This document shows, piece by piece, positions 52,504-61,296 of a DNA stretch of 64,000 nucleotides (its first letter is position 1; the number at the start of each line of letters is the position of its first letter). The notes under the pieces were generated by a model. The model saw only the letters and a list, made by a program, of their open reading frames with translations, did not search any database and was not told where the DNA came from. Source of the DNA: Glaciihabitans sp. GTDB taxonomy: Bacteria > Actinomycetota > Actinomycetes > Actinomycetales > Microbacteriaceae. The position numbers and the translations under genes were made by a program. The DNA lies in NCBI GenBank assembly GCA_025464095.1, contig JAODMF010000013.1, forward strand, positions 1 to 64,000, read 5' to 3'.

Positions 52504-53928
52504 ATGAGCGATCTCGCAACCCTCGGGCAACGGATCCGGCATTTCCGCACCCGGGCCGGACTCACGCTCGACCAACTGGGTGCCTCGGTCGGGTTGTCCA
52601 GCAGCCAGCTCTCGCTCATGGAGAACGGCAAGCGCGAGCCGCGCATCACGCTGCTCGGCCGCGTCGCGGAAGCCTGCGGCGTTGAGGTCGCCGACCTGCT
52701 CTCCGCTGACCCGCCGACCGAACGCGCGGCTCTCGAGGTGCGGCTCGACCAGCTGCAGGCCGGACCGCTGTATGGCTCCCTCGGGCTGCCGCGCGTGCGA
52801 GCGACCCGCGGACTCACGGATGACGCCCTCCGCTCAATCGTCGGCCTGCACGACGAGCTTGCCCGGCGTTCGCGGCAGGCCATCGCGACGCCCGAGGAGG
52901 CCCGTCGGGCGAACACGGAGCTGCGCCAGTTCATGCGCGGAAGGAACAATCACCTGCCCGATATCGAGACAATCGCACAGAAGCTGGTGAGCGACGTGGG
53001 CCACGTGGGGGGCGCGATCACCCACCGGTCAGTGTCGCGCCTGGCCGAAAAGCTCGGCTTCGAACTCGTTCACGTTCACGACCTGCCGCACTCCGCGCGG
53101 TCGGTCACCGACCTCGAGAACGGCCGCATCTACCTGCCGCCCGCATCCATTCCTGGCGGCCACGGCCTGCGCTCCATGGCCCTGCAGGCAATTGCCCACC
53201 GCGTCCTGGGGCACACGGAGCCAGCGAGCTACGCCGAGTTTCTGCAGCAGCGCCTCGAAATCAACTACTTCGCCGCCGCGTGCCTCATGCCGCTCAAGCA
53301 GTCCGTCGATTTTCTGACGGCGGCGAAGGCACACCGCAACATTGCGGTCGAGGATTTTCGGGATGCCTTCGGCGTCACCCACGAAGCCGCGGCGCTGCGC
53401 TTCACCAATCTCGCGACCCCGTACCTCGGAATCACGGCGCACTTCCTGCGCGTCGGCGACGACGGCGCCGTCTACAAGGCCTACGAAAACGATGGCCTGC
53501 GGCTGCCGGTCGACATCACCGGCTCGATCGAGGGCCAGCTGGTTTGCCGGCGCTGGAGCGCACGACAGGCATTCGACCGGATCAATCGCACTACCGAGTA
53601 CTACCAATACACCGACACACCGGAGGGCACCTTTTGGGACTCGACGCAGATCGGCACGAGTAGTTCCGACGAGTTCTCGATCAGCGTGGGGGTGCCTTTC
53701 GCGGATGCCCGGTGGTTCCGCGGCCGCGAAACGGAGGTGCGCCGGGAATCCCGGTGCCCGGATGTTGCCTGCTGCAAGACTCCCGCAGCGGAGCTCTCGG
53801 CGCGCTGGGCCGGCAAGGCCTGGACGAGCGCGCGGCTGCACGCCCACATCCTCGCCCCGCTTCCGAGCGGCACCTTCCCCGGTGTCGATGACCAGGAGTT
53901 GTACTCGTTCCTCGAGGCGCACGCATAG
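52504..53928 (+). CDS. RamB-like XRE-family regulator of acetate/short-chain fatty acid metabolism
   Basis: 474 residues from ATG 52504; the frame back to 52147 overlaps pckG and is not used. N-terminal XRE helix-turn-helix (LGQRIRHFRTRAGLTLDQLG and SSSQLSLMENGKREP, residues 7-45), an ImmA/IrrE-like central domain with degenerate metal site (AIAHRVLGHTEP near 222), and a C-terminal short-chain fatty acyl regulator domain with cysteines in RCPDVACCKTP near 417-427. RamB of corynebacteria controls acetate and glyoxylate genes; control of pckG here is inferred from the divergent arrangement. Confidence 0.9.
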   Translation: MSDLATLGQRIRHFRTRAGLTLDQLGASVGLSSSQLSLMENGKREPRITLLGRVAEACGVEVADLLSADPPTERAALEVRLDQLQAGPLYGSLGLPRVRATRGLTDDALRSIVGLHDELARRSRQAIATPEEARRANTELRQFMRGRNNHLPDIETIAQKLVSDVGHVGGAITHRSVSRLAEKLGFELVHVHDLPHSARSVTDLENGRIYLPPASIPGGHGLRSMALQAIAHRVLGHTEPASYAEFLQQRLEINYFAAACLMPLKQSVDFLTAAKAHRNIAVEDFRDAFGVTHEAAALRFTNLATPYLGITAHFLRVGDDGAVYKAYENDGLRLPVDITGSIEGQLVCRRWSARQAFDRINRTTEYYQYTDTPEGTFWDSTQIGTSSSDEFSISVGVPFADARWFRGRETEVRRESRCPDVACCKTPAAELSARWAGKAWTSARLHAHILAPLPSGTFPGVDDQELYSFLEAHA

Positions 53929-53954
53929 GTGGCCGGTCGCGCTGCCGAGCGGGG

Positions 53955-55949
53955 CTACGACCTTGGCGCGCAGTCGTACAGGGTCTGACTCGCCGGCGAA
54001 CCGTCGCGGAACTGCCCGCGAAGGGCGACGACGCAGGTGGACGCTACCCAGCTGTGCACGGATGCCAGAGCGGTGTTCGACGGCCCAGGAGCATCCGAGA
54101 GCAGCACGAATTTCACTGTCGAGGCACGCAATTCCGTCCGCAGCTGCGCGAGCGTCGGATGCGGCGCCTGGCGCGAGAATCCGCCCATGAGCGTCACCTG
54201 GTAGGGCGTGTACAGCAGAAAGTTGACCGCGACGTACGTGGTGTCGGTCGCGAAGAGCCACGGCCGACCACCGTTGAGCGGCGTGACGTATCGCAGGAGT
54301 CGCACCTGCTCCGCGTCGAGCCCCGGCACGACGGGCGAGCTCGGGACGGCGCGGGCGCGAGGGGCGTGGTGCATGATGAAGGCGGCGGAAACCCGGGGTC
54401 CGGCGTAGCCGTCGCTCACGCTGCCGCCCCCGCCGGGCTTCAACACGCTGGCCGACCAGATCGTGGGTCCGATGAGCGCGGCTGCGACAGCCGGGAGCAG
54501 CCAGGCTCGGCCTGTCCGACGCACGAGGAGTCCGACGGTGGCGGTCACGCCGAGCAGCAGCACAGGTAATGCAACCCAGCGAAGGGAAGCGGGTCCGATC
54601 AGCGCGATGGCCGTGGCCCAGGCCGTCTGGGCGGCCACCAGCGCAACGAGCGGAACGTGGGAGCGGGGAGTGCCCAGTCGGTAGATGCGAGTTACCTCGA
54701 GCGCACCGAGCACTGACAGCAGCGCGAGGGGAAGCGCGAGACCTGCGAAATAGGTCGCGTGCGGTACGAAGGCCAGCGAGAGCACGAGTGCTGTCACCCC
54801 GGCAGAGAGAGCGAGGGTGATGACCGTACCCGTCTCAGCCCGGTCGGCGCCTGTCCGGACGGTGCCGGTCTCGACGGTGCCGTTCTCGGTGGTGCGAGCC
54901 TCGACCGCGCGTGCCTCGTCCGTGCCGGCGCTCTCGCTCGTGTTCCCGCGCCGGAAGCGACGACGAAACAGCGGCCGGAGACCGAGTAGTACGCCGGCAA
55001 GCGCGGCCGGGTAGAGCCATCCGATCTGTGTCGTGAACTGGGGCAGCACGAGCTTCGCGGGGTTGTGCGCTGCCCAGCCGGTTGCGGTGGTGTTGCCCCT
55101 CGAAGAGGTATGCCTGACCTGCGGCACGGAGCCCGGGATCAGGCCGGGAACGATTCGGTCGACGCCGTTGTAGCCGAACACCATCGAGAATGCGTTGTTG
55201 TTGGTGCTTCCATCGACGTACGGCCGATCCTGGGGAGGGGTCGCCTGGATCACACCGATCCACGATAGGGACAGCAGGATGGCGACGACGCCGGCGATCC
55301 CGACCCGCAGCATCCGGATTCGTACTGTGCCGTGGACGGCCACGAAATAGCCGACGGCGAGCGCGGGCAGGATGAGCCAGGCCTGCAGCATCTTCGCCTG
55401 AAACCCCACTGCAACCCAGGCAGCTGCGAGGAGCAGCCACGGCCAGTGGCGGGACTGGACGGCTCGCTGCCAGGCCGCGAACGCGAAGACCATGGTCATC
55501 GTGAGCATGCTGTCTTCCGTGGGCCGACCGAACATCGCGGCGAGCATGGGCGTCAGGGCCATGATGCCGGCGGTGGCGATCCCCATTACGGGTCCCCGCC
55601 AGCGCGTTCCGACGACGTAGCTGGCGAAGACGGTAAGAATGCCCTCGATCGCTTGCGGCAGCGCGAGCACCCAGCCGTGGAATCCAAGCAGCCGGATGAA
55701 CAGGGCCTGCGGCACCACAAAGCCGGAGAGCTTGTCCAGAGTGGTCGTGGCGGCTGGATCCAGCGCGCCGAATGCGAGGGCGTGCAGGTTGCGCGACATG
55801 CTCCGCGCGGCAGCGGCATAGTAGGTCGACAGGCCGCTGTGGCCGATATTCCACAGGTAGAGCAGGGCGGCGAGAGCGAGGATGCCGGCGAGTGTCGGCA
55901 GCACCCAGCGAGGCTGCCCGCGAAGGGTCGCGGGGAGAAGAAAGGTCAC
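53955..55949 (-). CDS. GT39-type membrane glycosyltransferase (YkcB-like)
   Basis: 664 residues from GTG 55949; ribosome site is poor. About eleven membrane helices; LYLWNIGHSGLSTYYAAAA near 31-49 and TLDKLSGF near 69-76 parallel the gene at the left window edge, and FGYNGVDRI near 265 is another shared family motif. Between two helices (about 340-375) is a cytoplasmic or external linker with degenerate TGTVETGTVRTGADRAETGTV repeats. A soluble C-terminal domain follows the last helix. No GT2 partner is adjacent. Donor and acceptor unknown. Confidence 0.87.
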   Translation of the reverse strand: MTFLLPATLRGQPRWVLPTLAGILALAALLYLWNIGHSGLSTYYAAAARSMSRNLHALAFGALDPAATTTLDKLSGFVVPQALFIRLLGFHGWVLALPQAIEGILTVFASYVVGTRWRGPVMGIATAGIMALTPMLAAMFGRPTEDSMLTMTMVFAFAAWQRAVQSRHWPWLLLAAAWVAVGFQAKMLQAWLILPALAVGYFVAVHGTVRIRMLRVGIAGVVAILLSLSWIGVIQATPPQDRPYVDGSTNNNAFSMVFGYNGVDRIVPGLIPGSVPQVRHTSSRGNTTATGWAAHNPAKLVLPQFTTQIGWLYPAALAGVLLGLRPLFRRRFRRGNTSESAGTDEARAVEARTTENGTVETGTVRTGADRAETGTVITLALSAGVTALVLSLAFVPHATYFAGLALPLALLSVLGALEVTRIYRLGTPRSHVPLVALVAAQTAWATAIALIGPASLRWVALPVLLLGVTATVGLLVRRTGRAWLLPAVAAALIGPTIWSASVLKPGGGGSVSDGYAGPRVSAAFIMHHAPRARAVPSSPVVPGLDAEQVRLLRYVTPLNGGRPWLFATDTTYVAVNFLLYTPYQVTLMGGFSRQAPHPTLAQLRTELRASTVKFVLLSDAPGPSNTALASVHSWVASTCVVALRGQFRDGSPASQTLYDCAPRS

Positions 55950-56077
55950 TCACGAAACAATGGGGTTCGCCCCCGCACGAACACCCGAGATCGGGCATCG
56001 AAAGCCTGAAAGAACCTGAAGCTGACCGATTTTGGGCGAACGCGGATGCCGACTACCGACCGTGCATGGCGTCTACG

Positions 56078-58651
56078 TCATGCCCGCCGACGACGGCTGA
56101 CGACGGTGAGTGCCGCCGCGAGCAGCAGCAGGATGAGTGCGAGCGAGACCAGTGCGGTGATATCGGCACCCGTGGATGCAAGCTGCTGCACGGAGTCGAC
56201 GGAGGTAACGACAATCGGACCAGTGCGCGATACCTGGCCGATTGTCCCATTCGCGAGCACGGAGAACCATGCCGTGGCCGTGAGCGTCGACCCATCCGGA
56301 GCCACCGCGGTGACGATGAGCTCGTGCGCGCCTGCGGGGGTGCCCGCGGGAATCGACGCTGCCTGACTGAACGATCCGCTCCCATCCGCCGTGGTGGTGA
56401 ACAGGGTCACCGGGGTGGAGTGAAGCACCGCCGCGACCACGGAGTCGGGAATGAGCCCCTCTGCGGTCACGGTGAACGGTGCCCCGGCGGCGACGTCCCC
56501 CGCTCCGAAGCCGAGCGACAGCGTGATGGACGCCTTGCCGCTGACCGTTCCGGAGAATGACTGCGGGATGGAGCCGGCGGGGTTGGTCGCGGTGATGGTG
56601 AACGCGTAGGTTGTCGGCACCTTCGGAGTGCCCGTGATTGCGCCGGTTGCGGTGTTGAGGGAGACCCCGATGGGAAGGTCGCCCGCACTCACCGAATAGG
56701 TGATCAGGGCATCCCCGGTGGCCTGCACCTGGTCGGAGTAGGGCACCTGAAACTGGAATTTGGCGAGCGTGTTGTCGGTCCAGGTGGGCGCAACCGGACC
56801 CGGATCCCTGGACACGGTGATCGTGTAGTCCTTCGACGATCCGTCCTGCGCCGTGACCGTGACCGTGATGGCGGTGGACGCGCCCGCGGCGAGGTCCACC
56901 GGAGCTGAGGCGGAGGCGGAGCTGACCGTCGTTCCATCGACCGCCACAGTGGCTGCGGCATCCGTCGTCGTTGGGGTGACGGTCACCGACGACACCGGAT
57001 ACGGCACCGAGGCCGAGTAGGTGAGCGTCCCGGCGGCGAAGGCGGGGGCGAGGGTGCCGTCAGAGAGCGACAGCGCCGAGAGGGTAGCGACGGCGGATGC
57101 GGCGCGGGTCACGGTGGTCGTGTACGTCGTCTTGGAGGCATCCTGTGCCGTGACGACGGTCGTGATGGTGTTGGCGCCGACAGCAAGCGCGATGGCACCG
57201 GATGCCGACCCGCTGGTGACCGCGACACCATTCACCGTGACCGTCGCAGTTGAGTCGGCCACCGTCGGCGTGACCGTGAACGAGGTGGTCGCGGTCGAAA
57301 CGGCGGCCGTGTAGCTGGTCGTCCCGGAAGCGAAACTCGGGCTGAGGGATCCACTCGAGAGAGTCAGGCCCGACAGCGCGGAGTTCGTTGACGCGGCAGC
57401 CCGATTCACAGTGGTCGTGTACGTCGTCTTGGAGGCATCCTGTGCCGTGACGACGGTCGTGATGGTGTTGGCGCCGACAGCAAGGGCGATGGCACCGGAT
57501 GCCGACCCACTGGTGACCGCGACGCCATTCACCTTCACCGTCGCAGTCGAATCAGCGACCGTTGGAGTCACCGTCAACGAGGTGGTCGCCGTCGAAACCG
57601 CGGCCGTGTAACTGGTCGTCCCGGACGCGAAACTCGGGCTCAGGCTCCCGGTCGAGAGACTCAAGCCCGACAGCGCCGAGTTCGTTGACGCGGCAGCCCG
57701 ATTCACAGTGGTCGTGTACGTCGTCTTGGAGGCATCCTGTGCCGTGACGACGGTCGTGATGGTGTTGGCGCCGACAGCAAGGGCGATGGCACCGGATGCC
57801 GATCCGCTGCTTACCGCAACGCCATTCACGGTGACCGTCGCAGTCGAATCAGCGACCGTCGGCGTGACCGTCAACGACGTGGTCGCCGTCGAAACGGCGG
57901 CCGTGTAACTGGTCGTCCCGGACGCGAAACTCGGGCTCAGGCTCCCGGCCGAGAGACTCAAGCCCGACAGCGCCGAGTTCGAGCTGACCGGATCCGCGAA
58001 GACGAAGTCGTTGAAACCCTGCCAGATATTAAGGTTGCCGCCGCTCTGGTCCGGGTAGTCGCCTCCGTCGGAGGTGATGCGCACCTCGGTCACGTTCTGG
58101 AAGTTCTGATTCAGCGCGATCGTCGCTGCCCAACCGTCGATTTGCGGCACCGTGAACGTCTGGGGCTGACCCGAAACTACGCCGTCGACGTAGGGCGTCG
58201 CCGTGTAGGTGCCGTTCTGGGCGATGTAGTCCTGAATGAGAAAGCTCGACAGTTTGAAGTGGGCGTTGTTGTCGTTTTTGATGACGAAGGAGTATTGCCG
58301 GAGGTTGTCTCCCCCGGAAATCAGAACCGTGCCGACCGATCCCAGGCCGTTATTCCACGCCTCGACCGTGCCCGTCGGTGCCCCGCTCGCGTCACCAAAG
58401 AACATGTCGTACGTGGTGCCCGCAATATCCGGCGAACTGCCTTCATTGTCGGTGAAAATTGGTCCGAAGTCGGGCGGGACGGGCGGGTTGAGAAGCTGAG
58501 GGTCGCCGGTCTGCTGGTCGAACCAGACCGTGCCGGCGACGGATGCCGCACTGGCCGAGGATGCCGATACGCCCAGCGCCCCCGCAATGCCCAAGATGGT
58601 TGCCACTGTCAGCGCGGTCGCGCGCCTGATCCCCCGGTTTTTCACAGTCAC
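56078..58651 (-). CDS. LASTG-anchored surface protein with cadherin-like repeats
   Basis: 857 residues from GTG 58651. The signal peptide ends near SASAASVAG (about 36). Residues ~37-224 form a beta-rich head with no recognised family. Three almost identical 99-residue cadherin-like beta-sandwich modules (about 225-521, each starting NSALSGL) and a diverged fourth (about 523-615) form a stalk, followed by a putative-Ig domain (PYSDQVQATGDALITYSVSA) and a further Ig-like domain. The C-terminus has LASTG near 824-828, a hydrophobic helix and SRRRRA, a class E sortase signal. Probably a wall-attached adhesin or structural protein. Confidence 0.88.
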   Translation of the reverse strand: MTVKNRGIRRATALTVATILGIAGALGVSASSASAASVAGTVWFDQQTGDPQLLNPPVPPDFGPIFTDNEGSSPDIAGTTYDMFFGDASGAPTGTVEAWNNGLGSVGTVLISGGDNLRQYSFVIKNDNNAHFKLSSFLIQDYIAQNGTYTATPYVDGVVSGQPQTFTVPQIDGWAATIALNQNFQNVTEVRITSDGGDYPDQSGGNLNIWQGFNDFVFADPVSSNSALSGLSLSAGSLSPSFASGTTSYTAAVSTATTSLTVTPTVADSTATVTVNGVAVSSGSASGAIALAVGANTITTVVTAQDASKTTYTTTVNRAAASTNSALSGLSLSTGSLSPSFASGTTSYTAAVSTATTSLTVTPTVADSTATVKVNGVAVTSGSASGAIALAVGANTITTVVTAQDASKTTYTTTVNRAAASTNSALSGLTLSSGSLSPSFASGTTSYTAAVSTATTSFTVTPTVADSTATVTVNGVAVTSGSASGAIALAVGANTITTVVTAQDASKTTYTTTVTRAASAVATLSALSLSDGTLAPAFAAGTLTYSASVPYPVSSVTVTPTTTDAAATVAVDGTTVSSASASAPVDLAAGASTAITVTVTAQDGSSKDYTITVSRDPGPVAPTWTDNTLAKFQFQVPYSDQVQATGDALITYSVSAGDLPIGVSLNTATGAITGTPKVPTTYAFTITATNPAGSIPQSFSGTVSGKASITLSLGFGAGDVAAGAPFTVTAEGLIPDSVVAAVLHSTPVTLFTTTADGSGSFSQAASIPAGTPAGAHELIVTAVAPDGSTLTATAWFSVLANGTIGQVSRTGPIVVTSVDSVQQLASTGADITALVSLALILLLLAAALTVVSRRRRA
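57089..57979 (-). repeat. three near-identical 297-bp tandem repeats inside the surface-protein gene
   Basis: Units 57979-57683, 57682-57386 and 57385-57089 differ at only a few positions; long blocks such as the region read on the plus strand from 57709 are identical to those 297 bases away. High DNA identity, beyond what the protein would need, points to recent duplication or continuing gene conversion. Confidence 0.9.
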
Positions 58652-58760
58652 CCCCGAACGCTACTCCCTGGCGCGCCAGTGGTCCGACCACGCAGCCCCG
58701 CGATGTCACGAGGGACAGTCGGCGTCGATCTGCGCAGCTTCCGCATAAGCAAAGAGGCAG

Positions 58761-58784
58761 TAGCGGGAGCGGGACTTGACTCCC
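58761..58784 (-). pseudogene. possible decayed tRNA 3' fragment
   Basis: TAGCGGGAGCGGGACTTGA at 58761-58779 matches the 3' end of the tRNA fragment at 58930 except for one base, then diverges. No cloverleaf can be made upstream. It may be an older attachment-site scar or a chance copy. The gap between the surface-protein start and the island (58652-58926) shows nothing else but the tRNA terminator. Confidence 0.35.
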
Positions 58785-58890
58785 CAGATGAGCCGCCGCC
58801 AGACTGCCTCGCACGCTCGGTAGCCCAGCGGACTGCGCATCCGGGGCCCACGCCAGAGCGGGTTCTCGATCCGCCCTGGCACCGAATAGG

Positions 58891-58920
58891 AATGACGTCC
58901 GGCTTCGCGCGGACGTCATT
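58891..58920 (-). terminator. terminator downstream of the tRNA fragment
   Basis: Perfect 11-base arms AATGACGTCCG and CGGACGTCATT, 6 bases past the encoded CCA end of the tRNA fragment. It would be the original tRNA terminator, now separated from the 5' half of the gene. Confidence 0.7.
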
Positions 58921-58926
58921 TCGATT

Positions 58927-58982
58927 TGGTAGCGGGGGCGGGACTTGAACCCGCGACACCACGATTATGAGCCGTGTGCTCG
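58927..58982 (-). pseudogene. 3' fragment of a CAU-anticodon tRNA (att site)
   Basis: On the minus strand, GAGCACACGGCTCATAATC (anticodon CAT), a variable loop, the T arm GCGGGTTCAAGTCCCGC and the acceptor strand CCCCGCTA plus encoded CCA are intact. The sequence then loses tRNA identity: the acceptor 5' strand and D arm, which should lie at about 58983-59003, are missing. A tRNA 3' portion alone is the usual scar left by a tyrosine recombinase at the distal end of an island. The tRNA is Met or Ile2 by anticodon; they cannot be told apart without the 5' half. Confidence 0.8.
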
Positions 58983-59059
58983 AAAGGACCACTCGTGCGG
59001 TGTCTATTTCGATCTAAATAGGTTGATTTCTCACGGATTCTGTCGCTATTCGATCTTGG

Positions 59060-59098
59060 TTGACCACGTGACTTGCGAAGTGTGGTCAAAATGTGGTC
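59060..59098. repeat. TTGACCAC/GTGGTCAA repeats next to the att site
   Basis: TTGACCAC (59060-59067) is inverted as GTGGTCAA (59082-59089), and GTGGTC recurs at 59093-59098. Short repeats of this kind within 150 bases of an attachment core resemble the arm-type sites used by tyrosine integrases. This is a pattern match only. Confidence 0.4.
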
Positions 59099-59266
59099 GC
59101 GATGTCCTGATACATAACAAGCGCTCAAAACTCAGTTGCTGAGAGAGCTCACTACAGCGACTCCAGTATCTCTCAGGTTTGTCTTTATCCGGCGGGTAGC
59201 GCGAGTACAGCAGCCATCACAAAACTTGATGCTTAATCGACACCGAACCGGCGACGGGCGTTTGAA

Positions 59267-60229
59267 TCACCGAATGGGTGTTCCTGACCGATGGACGGGA
59301 ACGGATGGGTAACCTGCGTTCTCTAATAAGGTTCTCACCCGCTCCTCGTCGCCCTCTGGATTTCGGGGAGCAAGTTGCACGGACAGGATTGGAAGTTGGT
59401 AGGTGCCGCGGACGGAGTAGGTCTCGGGATCTGATTGCTCGACGGGGACAAGGAGCGCGCGCTGCGCAGGTCCATACCGTGTGGCGCGGTCGGTAGTGAA
59501 ACCGTCGAATGGTGGCTTGACGACGATGAGGCGTTTCTCATGTTCCGGCTCGAAGCCCCCGTGTTTGTATGCGTAGACCAGCGCCAGGTACTGCCGGTCC
59601 AGCAAATCGAGCATGAGCGATTCATCCGTGACTCGCCCGGCGCGCGCGGAGCTGAACGCGTCTAGGGCTCCCTCAATCAAACGCCGAGTTGGATCCCAAT
59701 ACTGCCAGTCCCATTTAGGGTCCTTCTCTCCATACGTGACGTCTCGCCAGAAAATAGCTGGCACGTCGTCGGGTTGAAATAGATCGGGAGTGGCTTCGGT
59801 CCCCTGTAGTTTGAATTCCGCGGTCGGAGAGAACTCAATCGCGTAACCTTCATCGATCCGCGCGTAGGTCTGCCAGTGCAGCAGGCTGTCGCCATCGGCG
59901 CAGGCGCACACGACGAGTACCTCGCGGGTTGCCGCTCGGCGCGCGATGTCCGCAAGCCAAGTGTCGAGTTCCTTTGTGGGAGCGCCGTCTACTACGGTCA
60001 GCTTGACCCGGTCCCACAGCCGCGAGAGCTCTTCGATCCCGAAGAACACCTCCTCGCTATCATTCAGCCCGCCGGTCGAGCACGCCCACAACACGCCACC
60101 GTTGATAATTCCAGTCAGCCCCGTGGCGTTCGTGTAGTGCCAGGCCGAGGCGTCATAACGACCAGGGCCTTGAGTCTCCGGGGATTTCGGACGAACGAGC
60201 CAGGCGTCGGGGGTGGTGTCGCTTGGCAA
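59267..60229 (-). CDS. DUF2971 protein
   Basis: 320 residues from TTG 60229, the only start that keeps the complete family N-terminus; the ribosome site AGAGAG is weak. DUF2971 features: WHYTNATGLTGIINGGVLW near 30-48, NDSEEVFFG near 56-64, and CACADGDSLLHWQTYA near 108-123. The family is widespread in accessory and defence regions and its biochemical role is unknown. It is the last gene on the minus strand before the att site, about 130 bases after the membrane-anchored unknown, so it may belong to the same transcript. Confidence 0.82.
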   Translation of the reverse strand: MPSDTTPDAWLVRPKSPETQGPGRYDASAWHYTNATGLTGIINGGVLWACSTGGLNDSEEVFFGIEELSRLWDRVKLTVVDGAPTKELDTWLADIARRAATREVLVVCACADGDSLLHWQTYARIDEGYAIEFSPTAEFKLQGTEATPDLFQPDDVPAIFWRDVTYGEKDPKWDWQYWDPTRRLIEGALDAFSSARAGRVTDESLMLDLLDRQYLALVYAYKHGGFEPEHEKRLIVVKPPFDGFTTDRATRYGPAQRALLVPVEQSDPETYSVRGTYQLPILSVQLAPRNPEGDEERVRTLLENAGYPSVPVHRSGTPIR

Positions 60230-60359
60230 TCTTGCTCTCTCTTTCGGTCGAGTCGAGGCTAGCGGCCCGCTCCAGCCGGCGAACTCATTCCGTCAGCTCC
60301 GCGGCTACATTCCAGTTCGGAACGCCCAGCCCGCCCCGACTTTCGGCGCAACGCGCGGC

Positions 60360-60839
60360 CTACAAAGGACCAATACCTAGTATCCGGTTCATCATCGCTA
60401 ACACCAGACCGCGCGCAGCGTGAAGGGCCCGGGTATCGACGGTTGCTGCGTCACTGAGCGAACTCGCGGTCTGAATCGAAATGATGTGATCCAAGACGGC
60501 ATGGTGGTATTCGGCCGCGACAACACGAACCGGATCAGGCCCTAAAAGGTAGACCTTCGACTGGGCACGAGAGACTTCGTCCTCCAGCAGGTTCCCACGG
60601 TCGATGGATTGCTCGACCCCGTTGACGCGATCTTCGAGCCAGCGCGTTGTTGAAGTATCCATCCAAAGGTCGATCGCGCCCAAATAGTCCGAATACGCAG
60701 CAAGCCTCGCTTCCCTCAGCCAGCGAGCATGATCACGCCTGTTCTGAAGCCTCGGGGTTAGTAGTCCGAACAAGCCAGCGATGATTGCGCCAAGCACAAC
60801 CCCGCCGATCCCTGCAACAACCGCAATCCACGAATTCAC
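60360..60839 (-). CDS. membrane-anchored hypothetical protein
   Basis: 159 residues if GTG 60839 is the start; no good ribosome binding site is seen and the frame is open to 61010, so the start is uncertain. One hydrophobic helix at residues 4-27 (VVAGIGGVVLGAIIAGLFGL) is followed by a charged, mainly helical cytoplasmic part (NRRDHARWLREARLAAYSDYL). I do not recognise a named family, though short one-helix proteins of this pattern are common in actinobacterial islands. It lies 55 bases after the DUF6527 gene in the same direction, so coexpression with the ubiquitin-like genes is plausible. Confidence 0.6.
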   Translation of the reverse strand: MNSWIAVVAGIGGVVLGAIIAGLFGLLTPRLQNRRDHARWLREARLAAYSDYLGAIDLWMDTSTTRWLEDRVNGVEQSIDRGNLLEDEVSRAQSKVYLLGPDPVRVVAAEYHHAVLDHIISIQTASSLSDAATVDTRALHAARGLVLAMMNRILGIGPL

Positions 60840-60894
60840 TTTGAGGAGCCCAACCTTTCCTGCGCGCCAACCGTGAGAGTCTCTACGCTCACAA

Positions 60895-61296
60895 TCAACC
60901 TGAATGACGGCGGAGTCGCGTCCACCAATGGGTTCGCCGCCTCGGGGACATTGTCGGTGCGCGGTGGTCTTCGAGCGCGCGACGGTCGGCAGCCTGCGCC
61001 TTCGCTGCATCGACAGCGTTTAGTTGGTCGCGCCAGTCAACGGACCCTCGAGTGATGAAGTAGTGGGAGTTGCAGGGAAGTCCTGTGGAGGCGACGGAGG
61101 GCTTGAGCGATATCTCGCCGTCGTAGATGATTCGCCACCGCGCCGGGGATAGCTTGGTTATCACTTCACGTCCGCAGCCGCAGGGGCAGATATGCCCAGC
61201 AGTGGAGTAGATGGTTGAGACATAGAGCACCCCGGGCTCCATTGGCGTTGGGAATGACTCCATAAATTGTGCGGCGTAGTACTCAACCCTGGTCAT
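60895..61296 (-). CDS. DUF6527-like cysteine/histidine protein of a ubiquitin-like system
   Basis: 133 residues from ATG 61296, which overlaps the E1-like gene stop by 4 bases (ATGA). The conserved part has GHICPCGCGREV near 36-47, SPARWRI near 51-57, GEISLKPSV near 61-69 and LPCNSHYFI near 73-81. The three Cys of CPCGC plus a later Cys and His look like a zinc site (treble-clef-like), or could supply an acceptor thiol. The C-terminal 40 residues are basic (RRRTHWWTRLRR). Members are typically found with multi-ubiquitin and ThiF genes, as here. Biochemical role unknown. Confidence 0.75.
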   Translation of the reverse strand: MTRVEYYAAQFMESFPTPMEPGVLYVSTIYSTAGHICPCGCGREVITKLSPARWRIIYDGEISLKPSVASTGLPCNSHYFITRGSVDWRDQLNAVDAAKAQAADRRALEDHRAPTMSPRRRTHWWTRLRRHSG

